49,371 bases of DNA from Butyrivibrio sp. (GCA_015056625.1 SVFY01000022.1:1905-51275), one strand, 5' to 3'. Counted from the stretch's first letter, positions 1 to 7,720 are shown. The notes: a model not told the origin generated them from the sequence alone. A program made the numbers and translations.

Positions 1-596
1 CTTACATCCCTGAACCTACTCGTGAGACAGATAAGCCTTTCCTTATGCCTGTTGAGGACGTATTCACAATCACAGGACGTGGAACAGTTGCTACTGGTAG
101 AGTAGAGAGAGGTCACCTTAACCTCAACGACGAAATCGAAATCGTTGGTATCAAGGAAGAGACATCTAAGTCAGTATGTACTGGTATCGAGATGTTCCGT
201 AAGACAATGGATTACTGCGAGGCTGGTGACAACGTTGGTCTTCTTCTTCGTGGTGTTGACCGTGATGGTATCCAGAGAGGTCAGGTTGTAACAAAGCCTG
301 GCACAGTAACATGCCACACAAAGTTTACTGCTGAGGTTTACGTTCTTACAAAGGACGAGGGTGGCCGTCATACACCTTTCTTCACAAACTACAGACCTCA
401 GTTCTACTTCAGAACAACTGACGTTACAGGTGTCTGCAACCTCCCTGATGGTGTTGAGATGTGCATGCCTGGTGACCACGTAACAATGTCTATCGAGCTT
501 ATTCACCCAATCGCTATGGAGCAGGGTCTTAAGTTCGCTATCCGTGAGGGTGGACGTACAGTTGGATCAGGTAAGGTTGCTACAATCGTAGAGTAA
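1..596 (+). CDS. tuf: Elongation factor Tu, C-terminal part (5' end outside window)
   Basis: EF-Tu is the GTPase that brings aminoacyl-tRNA to the ribosome. The reading frame is open from base 3 and starts inside the protein with [16 protein letters not shown], the end of the G domain. It continues into domain 2 ([21 protein letters not shown] region) and domain 3, and ends in the classic [16 protein letters not shown] tail before TAA. About 197 residues are present, roughly half of the usual ~397, so the GTP-binding motifs lie outside the window. Codon use is strongly biased (few codons per amino acid), as expected for a very highly expressed gene, and unlike the genes that follow. It ends at a strong terminator, so it is probably the last gene of its operon. 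Confidence 0.98.
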   Translation, partial: YIPEPTRETDKPFLMPVEDVFTITGRGTVATGRVERGHLNLNDEIEIVGIKEETSKSVCTGIEMFRKTMDYCEAGDNVGLLLRGVDRDGIQRGQVVTKPGTVTCHTKFTAEVYVLTKDEGGRHTPFFTNYRPQFYFRTTDVTGVCNLPDGVEMCMPGDHVTMSIELIHPIAMEQGLKFAIREGGRTVGSGKVATIVE

Positions 597-608
597 AGCC
601 TTCGGCTT

Positions 609-690
609 TGAGCCGCGCGTACGAATAAATAAAGAGCTTGGAAAGCACATGTGCTTTTCCAAGCTCTTTTTTATTCGTACGCGCGGCTCA
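609..690 (+). terminator. Very long terminator hairpin after tuf
   Basis: An 82-base inverted repeat begins 12 bases after the tuf stop. The outer arms, TGAGCCGCGCGTACGAATAA and its complement, are perfect. The inner arms (AAGAGCTTGGAAAGCACA with its partner) meet at a very small loop and are followed on the 3' side by a run of T inside the stem. A short hairpin (AAAGCC-TTC-GGCTTT, 595-609) precedes it. The structure is far longer than a normal intrinsic terminator and is nearly symmetrical, so it should stop transcription from both sides. Confidence 0.85.
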
Positions 691-706
691 ATGCTGGTTT
701 ATCAGA

Positions 707-764
707 AATCCGTAATTGACGATTTCGGTTTCCGGTGTTAGTATTAATCCGTAATTAACGATTT
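707..764 (+). promoter_or_regulatory. Promoter framed by two direct repeats (candidate XRE operators)
   Basis: A good sigma-A promoter is visible: -35 TTGACG at 716-721, a 17-base spacer, and -10 TAGTAT at 739-744. Two 19-base direct repeats, AATCCGTAATTGACGATTT (707-725) and AATCCGTAATTAACGATTT (746-764), differ at one base. The first covers the -35 and the second sits on the expected transcription start. Each carries an imperfect dyad around TAATTA. This arrangement is typical of an autorepressed XRE regulator; binding itself is inferred. Confidence 0.6.
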
Positions 765-781
765 TTTTAACGGGTGCAGAT

Positions 782-1417
782 ATGACAATAGGACAGAAGA
801 TATTCTATTTACTGGAAGAACGCAATATGACTCAAAAGGAGTTCTCTCTTAGAACAGGTATTTCAACAACAACTATAAGTGATTGGCGAAAAAAGAACAC
901 GAATCCAGGTTCTGACAAGATTATGGCAATTTGTGCAGCCCTTGGGGTTACTCCTGAATATCTTTTATCCGGAGTTACTGAAGATAGTGATAGAGGAAGG
1001 AATATTGATTATATGGTTATACCTAAGGGAACGGAAGAAAGAGAACTGATAGAATTGTTTAGCTCCATGGATTGGCTGGAAAGAGAGCATCTTCTAGAAT
1101 ATGCTCGCCGCGCGATAGAAAAGAAATCAGAGTCTGGTTATACTGACAGGACTGAGAAAAAGTCCATGGTTAAGATTGCGGAGTTTTGTGATATAGAAGT
1201 CTTCATGGATTCAGAATTTGATGGTAATCCGACTGTGGACATTAATTACTTGGATGATAACGTTCAGGGCAGTTTACAGCTTCAGGAAGGGAGAATTATG
1301 GGAGACTTCTCTAAGTATGTTATTCCGGTTATATCAGCGTGGTATGAGGAGCACAAAAGTCTGTTGATTAAAATGTGGAATAATCACAAAATTGAGATGA
1401 TACCTACTTGGGAGTGA
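782..1417 (+). CDS. XRE-family helix-turn-helix regulator with DUF4160-like tail
   Basis: A 211-residue DNA-binding protein. Residues about 4-64 form a Cro/C1-type HTH (MTQKEFSLRTGISTTTISDW, then LGVTPEYLLSG). The C-terminal 80 residues are unlike a normal XRE tail. The pattern IEVFMDSE...VDINYLD...VQGSL...ISAWYEEHKSLLIKMW resembles the second half of DUF4160 proteins, which run through a GEL/GSL turn to EWxxLHxxELxxNW. The PPHFH motif of that family is missing, so this is a weak resemblance only. It probably controls itself and the next gene through the repeats just upstream. The ribosome binding site is weak (GGGTG). XRE identity is secure; the target and role are unknown. Confidence 0.85.
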   Translation: MTIGQKIFYLLEERNMTQKEFSLRTGISTTTISDWRKKNTNPGSDKIMAICAALGVTPEYLLSGVTEDSDRGRNIDYMVIPKGTEERELIELFSSMDWLEREHLLEYARRAIEKKSESGYTDRTEKKSMVKIAEFCDIEVFMDSEFDGNPTVDINYLDDNVQGSLQLQEGRIMGDFSKYVIPVISAWYEEHKSLLIKMWNNHKIEMIPTWE

Positions 1418-1423
1418 GATTTA

Positions 1424-1654
1424 ATGGCTTGTATTGTAATAAAGAGACTTCTGGGATATGAGCTTTGTATATTGGAAAAGGAAGGAACATTGTTCTATTC
1501 TGATCCAATTGTTGTAATTCGAAAGGAAGGTTTCACAGAAATTTATAATCTGCAGAAACATACACATGAGACTGGGGATGTAATTGGTAAGCAGATTACT
1601 AGAAAAACAATTTATGAGTTTATCGAGGAAAACCAGGATTTGTTCTCAATGTAA
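1424..1654 (+). CDS. Small protein of unknown function, partner of the XRE gene
   Basis: A 76-residue protein that I do not recognise. It starts 6 bases after the XRE stop, with its ribosome binding site (GGGAGTGAG) overlapping the end of that gene, so the two are co-transcribed. The sequence is a mixed beta/alpha pattern: MACIVIKRLLGYELCILE, then a hydrophobic strand with SDPIVVIR, and an acidic helical end IYEFIEENQDLFSM. There is no signal peptide or membrane segment. A small protein tied to an autoregulated XRE gene could be a toxin-antitoxin or sensor pair, but nothing in the sequence shows toxicity. Confidence 0.65.
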   Translation: MACIVIKRLLGYELCILEKEGTLFYSDPIVVIRKEGFTEIYNLQKHTHETGDVIGKQITRKTIYEFIEENQDLFSM

Positions 1655-1672
1655 ATTTAGATTGATAAAATC

Positions 1673-1704
1673 AATCGTCAACAGTTTGTTGGCGATTATT
1701 TTAT
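1673..1704 (+). terminator. Terminator-like hairpin after the XRE operon
   Basis: AATCGTCAACA (1673-1683) pairs with TGTTGGCGATT (1687-1697) through one G-U pair and a three-base loop, followed by a T-rich stretch (ATTTTATATTCTTTT). It separates the XRE pair from the PadR gene. Confidence 0.55.
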
Positions 1705-1728
1705 ATTCTTTTAACAGGAAGTATGACA

Positions 1729-2019
1729 ATGCTGATACTTAAGCTTTTATCTGAGAAAGATATGTATGGGTATGAGATGATCGATACTCTCAGAAAAAAG
1801 TCACAGAACGTGTTCGAGCTAAAAGCAGGAACTCTTTATCCACTTCTTCATGGTTTGGAAGAGAAGGGTATGCTCACTGTATATGAGCAGGAGTATCTGG
1901 GTAAAACAAGGAAGTATTACAGTATCACTAAAGAGGGGAAAAAACTCCTTAAGAGCAAGACAGAGGAATGGAATGAGTATTCAGGTGCTATAGCAAATGT
2001 ATTGGCATTGGAGGTGTGA
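1729..2019 (+). CDS. PadR-family transcriptional regulator
   Basis: A winged-helix repressor of the PadR type: MLILKLLSEKDMYGYEM, then FELKAGTLYPLLHGLEEKGM, then TRKYYSITKEGKKLL, which are the signature helices and wing. An ATG at 1723 is in frame, but AGGAAG (1716-1721) sits at the right distance (7 bases) only from the ATG at 1729, so I place the start there (96 residues). The usual PadR N-terminus (about 10 residues ending in RGSL) is not encoded with a start codon upstream, although the frame before the ATG reads LTGSMT. The gene may therefore have lost its first codons. It overlaps the next gene's ribosome binding site, as PadR genes usually do with HAAS/permease-prefix proteins. Confidence 0.88.
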   Translation: MLILKLLSEKDMYGYEMIDTLRKKSQNVFELKAGTLYPLLHGLEEKGMLTVYEQEYLGKTRKYYSITKEGKKLLKSKTEEWNEYSGAIANVLALEV

Positions 2020-2021
2020 CA

Positions 2022-2636
2022 ATGGAGGAGTACATTAAGAAGCTTCTTGAACAGGTTCGCTTTAAGAAGGCACATAAAAGTATTGAAGGGGAAATCCGCT
2101 CTCATATAGAAGAGCAGATAAATGACAACATAAGTGCGGGCATGGACAGGGCTGACGCAGAGAAAGCTGCAGTGGAAGACATGGGAGATCCGGTTGAAGT
2201 GGGGATTTCAATGGATGGAGTTCACAGACCTCAAATTGCATGGAATGTTGTTGCGCTGGCAGTGATCATAGGCATCATGAGTATTTTTGTACATGAGTTC
2301 ATGATAAAGGATGCAGCTATTAATGATGCAGCAGTATCATCGGTGATAATAATAGGGTGTATGGCTTCGGTAAAAAGTAAAAATCAACTTGGGCTTGTCA
2401 TGGGAGCAGGTTGTATGAATGTACTTCTTGTAAACATGCTCATCAACGTATTAGAGAATTTGGGAGTTATACCTTTTGCAGATTCATTTATGCCATTTTT
2501 TTCAGCTGGAGGAAGTAATATTGTTTTGGCATATATCTTTTTGGGAATCATCCTTAGCATTTACAAGTATAAGGATGCTTATCCCCAGCATTTGGATATA
2601 GGTATCAGAGTAAAACTAAAAAATTTGGAATTGTGA
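2022..2636 (+). CDS. HAAS-domain protein with remnant of a SEDS (FtsW/RodA) domain
   Basis: A 204-residue membrane protein. Residues 1-70 form a HAAS/permease-prefix helical domain (YIKKLLEQVRFKKAHKSIEG, ending AVEDMGDPVEVGISMDGVHRP). In PadR-linked relatives known to me, this prefix is followed by a full FtsW/RodA/SpoVE (SEDS) domain of about ten membrane segments. Here residues 73-120 hold about two segments, and 124-185 match only the end of a SEDS domain, including the conserved loop before the last helix (IPFADSFMPFFSAGGSN, 150-166) and LGIILSIYKYKD. Some 200-250 residues of the middle appear to be missing, with the frame kept. GTG 2016 overlaps the PadR stop, but GGAGGTG (2010-2016) fits ATG 2022 better. 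Glycosyltransferase activity is unlikely; the HAAS part may still act with PadR. Confidence 0.75.
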   Translation: MEEYIKKLLEQVRFKKAHKSIEGEIRSHIEEQINDNISAGMDRADAEKAAVEDMGDPVEVGISMDGVHRPQIAWNVVALAVIIGIMSIFVHEFMIKDAAINDAAVSSVIIIGCMASVKSKNQLGLVMGAGCMNVLLVNMLINVLENLGVIPFADSFMPFFSAGGSNIVLAYIFLGIILSIYKYKDAYPQHLDIGIRVKLKNLEL

Positions 2637-2647
2637 TCTTAGATGAT

Positions 2648-2682
2648 TTGAGAATCGTCCACAGCATGTGGACGGTTCTCAA
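2648..2682 (+). terminator. Hairpin after the PadR operon
   Basis: TTGAGAATCGTCCACA pairs with TGTGGACGGTTCTCAA (one G-U pair, three-base loop). There is no strong T run. The right arm contains GACGGTTCT, the core of the palindrome family found at 6.9 and 48.0 kb, so this may be a decayed member. Confidence 0.5.
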
Positions 2683-2719
2683 AACTGTTTAAGGCCTCCT
2701 GCCAGGCAATACGTTGCAG

Positions 2720-2759
2720 TAAGTACAATAATGTGCCATCATTAATGAGTATGTACTTA
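2720..2759 (+). promoter_or_regulatory. Leader hairpin just before the lipoprotein ribosome binding site
   Basis: TAAGTACA (2720-2727) pairs with TGTACTTA (2752-2759), and inside it TAATG pairs with CATTA. The ribosome binding site GAGGAGG follows within a few bases. It could affect translation start of the next gene; this is inferred from pairing only. Confidence 0.35.
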
Positions 2760-2777
2760 TGAGGAGGAAAAGAAATT

Positions 2778-3731
2778 ATGAAGAAACAGATACTTGTAAT
2801 GGTGGCAGCTGCTATGCTTCTGGGTGGATGCGCAGGCAAAGCAGAAGCGGATGATGCGACTATTTTTGAGAAAATAGGAGAAGAAACTCAGGACAGCACA
2901 GGTGCAGAGAATGTAGGAACTGAGATCGCAGAAGCGAAGACCGCTGATGCAGAGAGTGCAGGCACTGAGAGCGCAGATGCTGGTGCAGCTGACAGTGACG
3001 ATTACACTGATACTATTAAGGGCGAAATCGATGATATCGCAGGTTCTGCGGCTGACCTGTCAGATGAACTGGTGAAGGTGAACAGCCTTTACGATAAGTA
3101 TGACGAGATGAGGATGAATGCACAGGATCAGACTTCCATAAATCTTCTTTCCCAGTGGGGAACAGTTGTATGGAAGGATGAGACCATAAGCCTACTTGAC
3201 AGGATCAGTCAGAGCAATTCCACACAAAACAAAGAAATCCATGAGGAGTATGAGAAGTGGGAAAAGTACGTTCCAACTATGGTAGAGCGTATGAGCAAGA
3301 CCTATGAGGGCGGTTCCATGTATCCGATGATCTATTCCTACAACGAGGCAATGCGTTATAAGCAGATGGCATATAGCCTGGCAAGTAGTCTTGCAGACCT
3401 TAAAGGGGATGGGGCATTCACATTTCCTGATTCTACTCCCTACGGATATTACGGAGATTATGCGGGGGATAGCTATCTGATAATTACAGAGGGAATGGAA
3501 AGCGGCTCCTATGACATTGTGATACATATAGATGATTCCAAGGAGCTTCGCGGTACAGGAGAAGATTATGAATCTCCTGAAAGTACCGAAGTTATCATGT
3601 TTACAAGCGACGATGAAACAGTTAAGGGTATGATAGACTTTTTCGCACTTGAGGCTTCATTCTATGTAACAGAAACAGATGGATCTGTAGTTGGCCCTGA
3701 AGGAACATATACTTTTACATTTAAGTACTGA
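2778..3731 (+). CDS. Secreted lipoprotein of unknown function
   Basis: A 317-residue protein with a lipoprotein signal (MKKQILVMVAAAMLLGGC, lipid-modified Cys18). Next come a low-complexity acidic linker rich in Ala/Glu/Asp (residues ~22-75, AESAGTESADAGAADSDD) and a helical domain (~80-200). A beta-rich end (~215-317) includes SYDIVIHIDDSKELRG and TEGTYTF-like strands. The helical part (LVKVNSLYDKYDEM ... SQWGTVVWKDE) faintly recalls the LprI/DUF1311 pattern, but I would not assign it. The ribosome binding site GAGGAGG is excellent. It is followed 39 bases later by the cardiolipin synthase gene, so it may be part of an envelope operon running to 6892. Confidence 0.85.
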   Translation: MKKQILVMVAAAMLLGGCAGKAEADDATIFEKIGEETQDSTGAENVGTEIAEAKTADAESAGTESADAGAADSDDYTDTIKGEIDDIAGSAADLSDELVKVNSLYDKYDEMRMNAQDQTSINLLSQWGTVVWKDETISLLDRISQSNSTQNKEIHEEYEKWEKYVPTMVERMSKTYEGGSMYPMIYSYNEAMRYKQMAYSLASSLADLKGDGAFTFPDSTPYGYYGDYAGDSYLIITEGMESGSYDIVIHIDDSKELRGTGEDYESPESTEVIMFTSDDETVKGMIDFFALEASFYVTETDGSVVGPEGTYTFTFKY

Positions 3732-3770
3732 TAAAAGACTCAGGTAAAGAAGTAAGGAGACTATCAAAAG

Positions 3771-5333
3771 ATGAGCGTAGGCAAGACACAAGAAACCAAG
3801 GCCAATGTTAAAAATGGCGTTATCAGAATGATATTTGCGCTGCTGTCCATAGCTATTGAAGTAGACCTGATCATTCTGATCATCATAGGGATGAGCAAGG
3901 AATTTGTCTGGTTTTCTGCGGCATTTTCACTGCTTGGTCTTGCCGTTGTTTTAGCTTTGTATGGCAAAAAACAATCTGCATCAATTAAGATGCCCTGGAT
4001 ACTTCTCATACTGCTGGTTCCTGTAGCGGGGCTTGCTTTTTATCTTCTGGTAGGACAAAACCAGGGTACCAGAAAGATGAGAAAACGGTACGAGGAAATA
4101 GATAAAAAGCTTCTGCCTCTCTTGCCTGCAAATGATAAAGAACAGCAGGAACTTAAAGAAAAGTCCCCGTATGCAGCTAACATCACTCATTATATCAGGG
4201 AGTATTCCGGTTATCCGGTATATAAAAATACAGATATCACCTATTTTGATGATGCAAAGAAAGGTCTTGAGTCTCAGAAGGAAGAGCTGAAAAAAGCTAA
4301 AGAGTTCATCTTTATGGAGTATCACGCCATAGAGGATGCAGAGAGCTGGCACGGAATTCAGGAGATCCTGGAAGAAAAGGTGAAAGAGGGCGTAGAGGTC
4401 AGAGTTTTCTATGACGATATGGGCAGTATCGGCTTTGTAAACACTGACTTTGTTAAGCGTCTTGAGAGTGTTGGTATACATGCCAGGGTATTCAATCCGT
4501 TTGCGCCGGGACTTAACCTGTTCCTCAACAACAGGGACCATAGAAAGATCACTGTCATAGATGGGAAAGTGGGATTTACTGGCGGATACAATCTTGCTAA
4601 CGAGTATTTTCATTTAACGGAGCCCTTTGGTTTCTGGAAAGATACAGGACTTAAGCTTGAAGGTGATGCGGTAAGGAGCCTTACATTAACTTTCCTTGAG
4701 ATGTGGAATGCTGTTAAAGCAAAAGATATCGACGATGTGGATTTTGAGAAATACCTTGGGCATTACGACTACAAGGCGTCTGATGGCGGATTTGTAGCAC
4801 CATATGCAGACAGCCCCATGGACAAGATCCAGGTTGGCGAAGATGTTTACATGAGCATAGCAAGCTCTGCCAGGGACTATGCCTGGTATATAACCCCTTA
4901 TCTGATAATCACAGACGAGATGATAAGTGCTCTTTCCCTTGCGGCCAGAAGGGGAGTAGATGTTAGGATCATCACACCTGGTATTCCGGATAAAAAGCTT
5001 GTCTACAGCGTTACAAGGTCTTACTACAATGCCCTTGCTGTTAACGGTGTAAGGATCTTTGAGTATACACCGGGATTTTGTCATGCCAAGATGTCAGTAA
5101 GTGACGACACTGTGGCGACCTGTGGAACTATAAATCTGGATTACAGGAGCCTTTATCATCATTTTGAAAATGGCTGTTTTATTGCAGAGAGTCATGTGGT
5201 TGACGAAATAAAAAGAGATTTTGAGGAAATGTTTAGTGCATCTAATGAAGTAACGGAGTATTATAAATCAGGGAGAGGCAGATTCCTTAGATTTGGGCAG
5301 ATGTTGCTTAGACTTGTAGCTCCTTTGCTTTAA
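3771..5333 (+). CDS. cls: Cardiolipin synthase (phospholipase D family)
   Basis: Makes cardiolipin from two phosphatidylglycerol molecules at the inner membrane. The 520-residue length is normal. Two N-terminal membrane segments lie at about residues 18-65 (FALLSIAIEVDLIILIIIG and AFSLLGLAVVLALYG), with a third at about 75-92. Two HKD catalytic motifs are intact: H257-x-K259 with D264 (DHRKITVIDG) and H438-x-K440 with D445 (CHAKMSVSDD). Both are followed by the usual glycine/asparagine residues (GGYN, GTINLDYRS). The start at 3771 has AAGGAG upstream. Its lipoprotein and membrane-protein neighbours suggest an envelope gene group. Confidence 0.93.
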   Translation: MSVGKTQETKANVKNGVIRMIFALLSIAIEVDLIILIIIGMSKEFVWFSAAFSLLGLAVVLALYGKKQSASIKMPWILLILLVPVAGLAFYLLVGQNQGTRKMRKRYEEIDKKLLPLLPANDKEQQELKEKSPYAANITHYIREYSGYPVYKNTDITYFDDAKKGLESQKEELKKAKEFIFMEYHAIEDAESWHGIQEILEEKVKEGVEVRVFYDDMGSIGFVNTDFVKRLESVGIHARVFNPFAPGLNLFLNNRDHRKITVIDGKVGFTGGYNLANEYFHLTEPFGFWKDTGLKLEGDAVRSLTLTFLEMWNAVKAKDIDDVDFEKYLGHYDYKASDGGFVAPYADSPMDKIQVGEDVYMSIASSARDYAWYITPYLIITDEMISALSLAARRGVDVRIITPGIPDKKLVYSVTRSYYNALAVNGVRIFEYTPGFCHAKMSVSDDTVATCGTINLDYRSLYHHFENGCFIAESHVVDEIKRDFEEMFSASNEVTEYYKSGRGRFLRFGQMLLRLVAPLL

Positions 5334-5380
5334 GAGAGGTATGCTCAAAAATACTAGATAATAAGGCTGGTGGAAGTGTC

Positions 5381-6892
5381 ATGAACAAGGGGAGAAAATG
5401 GATCATAATATCGTCAGTGTCTATGCTAATACTTAGCGCGCTGACGATATTTTTTATTGTATTAAAGCATGGGGAGAGTGACATGCGTAAACTCTATCAG
5501 GGATATTATGACCTGGGGCTGTGGCTCATCGTCATATGGCAGATTGTCATAGTGGTCATCTGTATATTTCTTTGGACAAGAGTGTTTAGAAATGTACCAG
5601 GCTCGGCACTTTATATAGGCAGAACTATGAGCCTCGTGCTCACCTGCATTGCTGTAATATTCCTGGCAGGAAAATGGCTATATCTTGTTTTTGATCGAGA
5701 CTATGGGGAGATTGTCAAAGAACAGGATGGTTATATGCTAGTGATGGAAACTGACAGCGATGATGAACCAAGCTATTCCATCTGGCACAGTGACGGAGCT
5801 TTTTACAGAAGGTTTGCGGGTAATGTTGGCTATGCAGCTGACTCTGTAGCTGAAGGAGTATTTTATACCTATGTTAACGGTTTTAAGGATAATCCGGGAG
5901 TTTCGGCAGAAATAGCAGATGACGATGAGAATTCAAAAGAGAAAAAGGCAGAATATGAGCTTTTAAACAGATATATCAAATTTGCAGAGGACTCTTTTCT
6001 GAAGTTCCAAAGGGGACTTAGCTGGGAAGAAAAAGAGTGTGCGGACAACCTGATAGGAACTGTGCAGGTTCCCATCATTTCCGAAAACGGAATGCAGGAT
6101 ATGTCCTGGTTTTGCGATGATATATGTGAATGGGTGGAAGAGTGCCTTGATGAGATCCCCTACGACGATGCACCATGGCTTTATAAAGAGATCGTTGTGG
6201 CAGTGCCATCTGTATCAAAATCCTTTGATCTTTCGCAGTACATAAGTGCAGGCTACAATAAAGCCACTCTCTATGAGGGACTCTACGATTTTATCGATAA
6301 AGAGCTTACAACAGCTGAATACCCTTTACAAAACAAGAACTACGGAATGTTGGGAATCATGGAAGGCGACGGAGACGATGACTATATTGCGGGCATAGAG
6401 CCTGACTGCTCCTACACCACAAAGGATGGAAGCGTATATGGTATGGTTCCCGTGGACAGAGCAGCCGGCAGCAGCTACTACTCACTGTATGCTTATAAAA
6501 ATGGTAAGCCTACTCTTGTAAATATAGATCCTTTTGGAGGAAGCGGAGGAGAGGCTTACTGGATCACTTTTATAGATGATACTAACCTTGGTTTTGCCTG
6601 CCTTACCTACAACGGAGGAGATGATGCTCTTTTGTTCAGGACAGAGGATGGAGGAAAATCTTTTCTTCAGGTAAACTATCCATCCGGAAAGGTGAAGCTT
6701 TCTGATGACAGTATCTACAATCCCTTCACTATCCCTGAGAAAATCTGGGCAGAGGATGGAGACTTATACATGCTGGTTGGTCAAAGTCCTTACTCAGGAG
6801 ACTATTATAGCGAAGAACTTGAAAAACACCCATCGGGACTGTATGTATCCCATGATGATGGGATGAGCTTTGAGTATATTGGCGAACAGTGA
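5381..6892 (+). CDS. Membrane-anchored protein with BNR/Asp-box-like C-terminus
   Basis: A 503-residue protein not matched to a named family. Three hydrophobic segments lie near the N-terminus (about 8-28, 46-67 and 84-105). A long outer region follows. Its last 150 residues have short repeats of the Asp-box kind, such as TEDGGKSFLQV (around 421-431) and SHDDGMSFEYIG at the very end. These are typical of beta-propeller proteins (sialidase-like or photosystem-assembly-like folds), without the catalytic residues of a sialidase that I could point to. It starts 47 bases after cls and ends just before the 68-bp palindrome that probably terminates the operon. Confidence 0.8.
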   Translation: MNKGRKWIIISSVSMLILSALTIFFIVLKHGESDMRKLYQGYYDLGLWLIVIWQIVIVVICIFLWTRVFRNVPGSALYIGRTMSLVLTCIAVIFLAGKWLYLVFDRDYGEIVKEQDGYMLVMETDSDDEPSYSIWHSDGAFYRRFAGNVGYAADSVAEGVFYTYVNGFKDNPGVSAEIADDDENSKEKKAEYELLNRYIKFAEDSFLKFQRGLSWEEKECADNLIGTVQVPIISENGMQDMSWFCDDICEWVEECLDEIPYDDAPWLYKEIVVAVPSVSKSFDLSQYISAGYNKATLYEGLYDFIDKELTTAEYPLQNKNYGMLGIMEGDGDDDYIAGIEPDCSYTTKDGSVYGMVPVDRAAGSSYYSLYAYKNGKPTLVNIDPFGGSGGEAYWITFIDDTNLGFACLTYNGGDDALLFRTEDGGKSFLQVNYPSGKVKLSDDSIYNPFTIPEKIWAEDGDLYMLVGQSPYSGDYYSEELEKHPSGLYVSHDDGMSFEYIGEQ

Positions 6893-6896
6893 AAAA

Positions 6897-6964
6897 CAAG
6901 ACACGGGGACGGTTCTACTGTCTCATTGCACGCAATGAGACAGTAGAACCGTCCCCGTGTCTTG
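6897..6964. repeat. 68-bp perfect palindrome, GGGGACGGTTCT family
   Basis: Two perfect 33-base arms, each containing GACACGGGGACGGTTCTACT, are separated by only two bases (AC). The palindrome begins 5 bases after the stop of the preceding gene and is followed by CTTTTGTTTTTATAT, so its transcript should act as a terminator. The outer 23 bases (GACACGGGGACGGTTCTACT plus GTC) also occur in the palindrome at 48.0 kb, but the cores differ. This marks a dispersed repeat family, probably a REP/MITE-like element mobilised elsewhere. Confidence 0.9.
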
Positions 6965-7008
6965 CTTTTGTTTTTATATAATTTTAATTAAAAACGTTCG
7001 GTATTTCA

Positions 7009-7037
7009 TTGATTTGGGCGGTGGGGTGACCTACAAT
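7009..7037 (+). promoter_or_regulatory. Sigma-A-type promoter of the SGNH/STAS/PP2C/giant operon
   Basis: -35 TTGATT (7009-7014), exactly 17 bases, then -10 TACAAT (7032-7037). Transcription would begin near 7044, about 30 bases before the TTG start of the first gene. It lies just downstream of the 68-bp palindrome and is the clearest promoter in this part of the window. Confidence 0.65.
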
Positions 7038-7073
7038 TAATGTGAGTGTTTATGTATATAAGGAGAGAATTAG

Positions 7074-7703
7074 TTGATAAAAAGAAATGTAATCATGGCT
7101 CTTTTGATCGCCATGAGCTTTACAATTGCTGGATGTGGAAAGGCTAATGAGCCTGAAAAGCCTGCTGGATACGGACGGATCCTGTTTTGTGGGGACTCAA
7201 GGACCGTTGACCTGTTTTCTGAGCCTTCGTCGGAAATAAGAAATGAAGTGCATGATGGGATCCCGGTGTATTGCAGGGATGCTTGCAAGTTTGAATACAT
7301 GGTGGATGCCATAAATGAGTATGGAATTGACAATTTTGACACTCTGCTTTCCTGGATGGGGTGCAACAATTACGGAGATTTCAGTCAGTATGGCCCATAC
7401 TATGAACAGCTCCTTTCCCAGGGGAAAAAGCTGGTTCTGTGCACAGTGGGACCTACAGTAGATGAATACCTGGATGGAGATTTTGACAAGGAATACTATA
7501 CAAACGCAAGGCAGATAAATTACAACAATTCACTGAAAGTCTGGGCAAAGGACAGGAACGTCAAGGTTATCGACCTGTATTCCTATCTAGACCAGGCCTT
7601 GAATGATCAAAGTGAAATCACGATAAGTCAGGCTGACGGAATACACTATTATCCACAGCCAAATCCAGTGCTTTGGAACTACATACTTTCAAACCTACAA
7701 TAA
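7074..7703 (+). CDS. SGNH/GDSL-hydrolase-like lipoprotein (TTG start)
   Basis: A 209-residue lipoprotein. The signal MIKRNVIMALLIAMSFTIAGC has its lipid Cys at 21. GDSR (40-43, candidate nucleophile S42) follows a hydrophobic strand, RILFCGDSR. A block GADTLLSWMG-like region contains the SWMGCNNYGDF stretch with an Asn in the oxyanion position. Near the end, DGIHY (D188, H191) matches SGNH block V. Substrate is unknown: acyl groups on wall polymers or secreted glycans are possible. I chose TTG 7074 because AGGAGAG lies 7 bases before it and it supplies the charged start of the signal peptide; the next ATG (7095) removes it. It leads a four-gene operon with STAS, PP2C and the first giant protein. 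Confidence 0.82.
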   Translation: MIKRNVIMALLIAMSFTIAGCGKANEPEKPAGYGRILFCGDSRTVDLFSEPSSEIRNEVHDGIPVYCRDACKFEYMVDAINEYGIDNFDTLLSWMGCNNYGDFSQYGPYYEQLLSQGKKLVLCTVGPTVDEYLDGDFDKEYYTNARQINYNNSLKVWAKDRNVKVIDLYSYLDQALNDQSEITISQADGIHYYPQPNPVLWNYILSNLQ

Positions 7704-7720
7704 AGACGCGGAGGTAAAAG

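Noticed and set aside
171..506. Long open frame on the minus strand inside tuf
   Set aside because: It is a mirror of the highly biased tuf codons; no ribosome binding site and a Cys/Val-rich nonsense composition.
5381..6892. Sialidase annotation for the BNR-like protein
   Set aside because: Only the short Asp-box-like repeats are seen; the arginine triad and catalytic Tyr/Glu of sialidases could not be placed.
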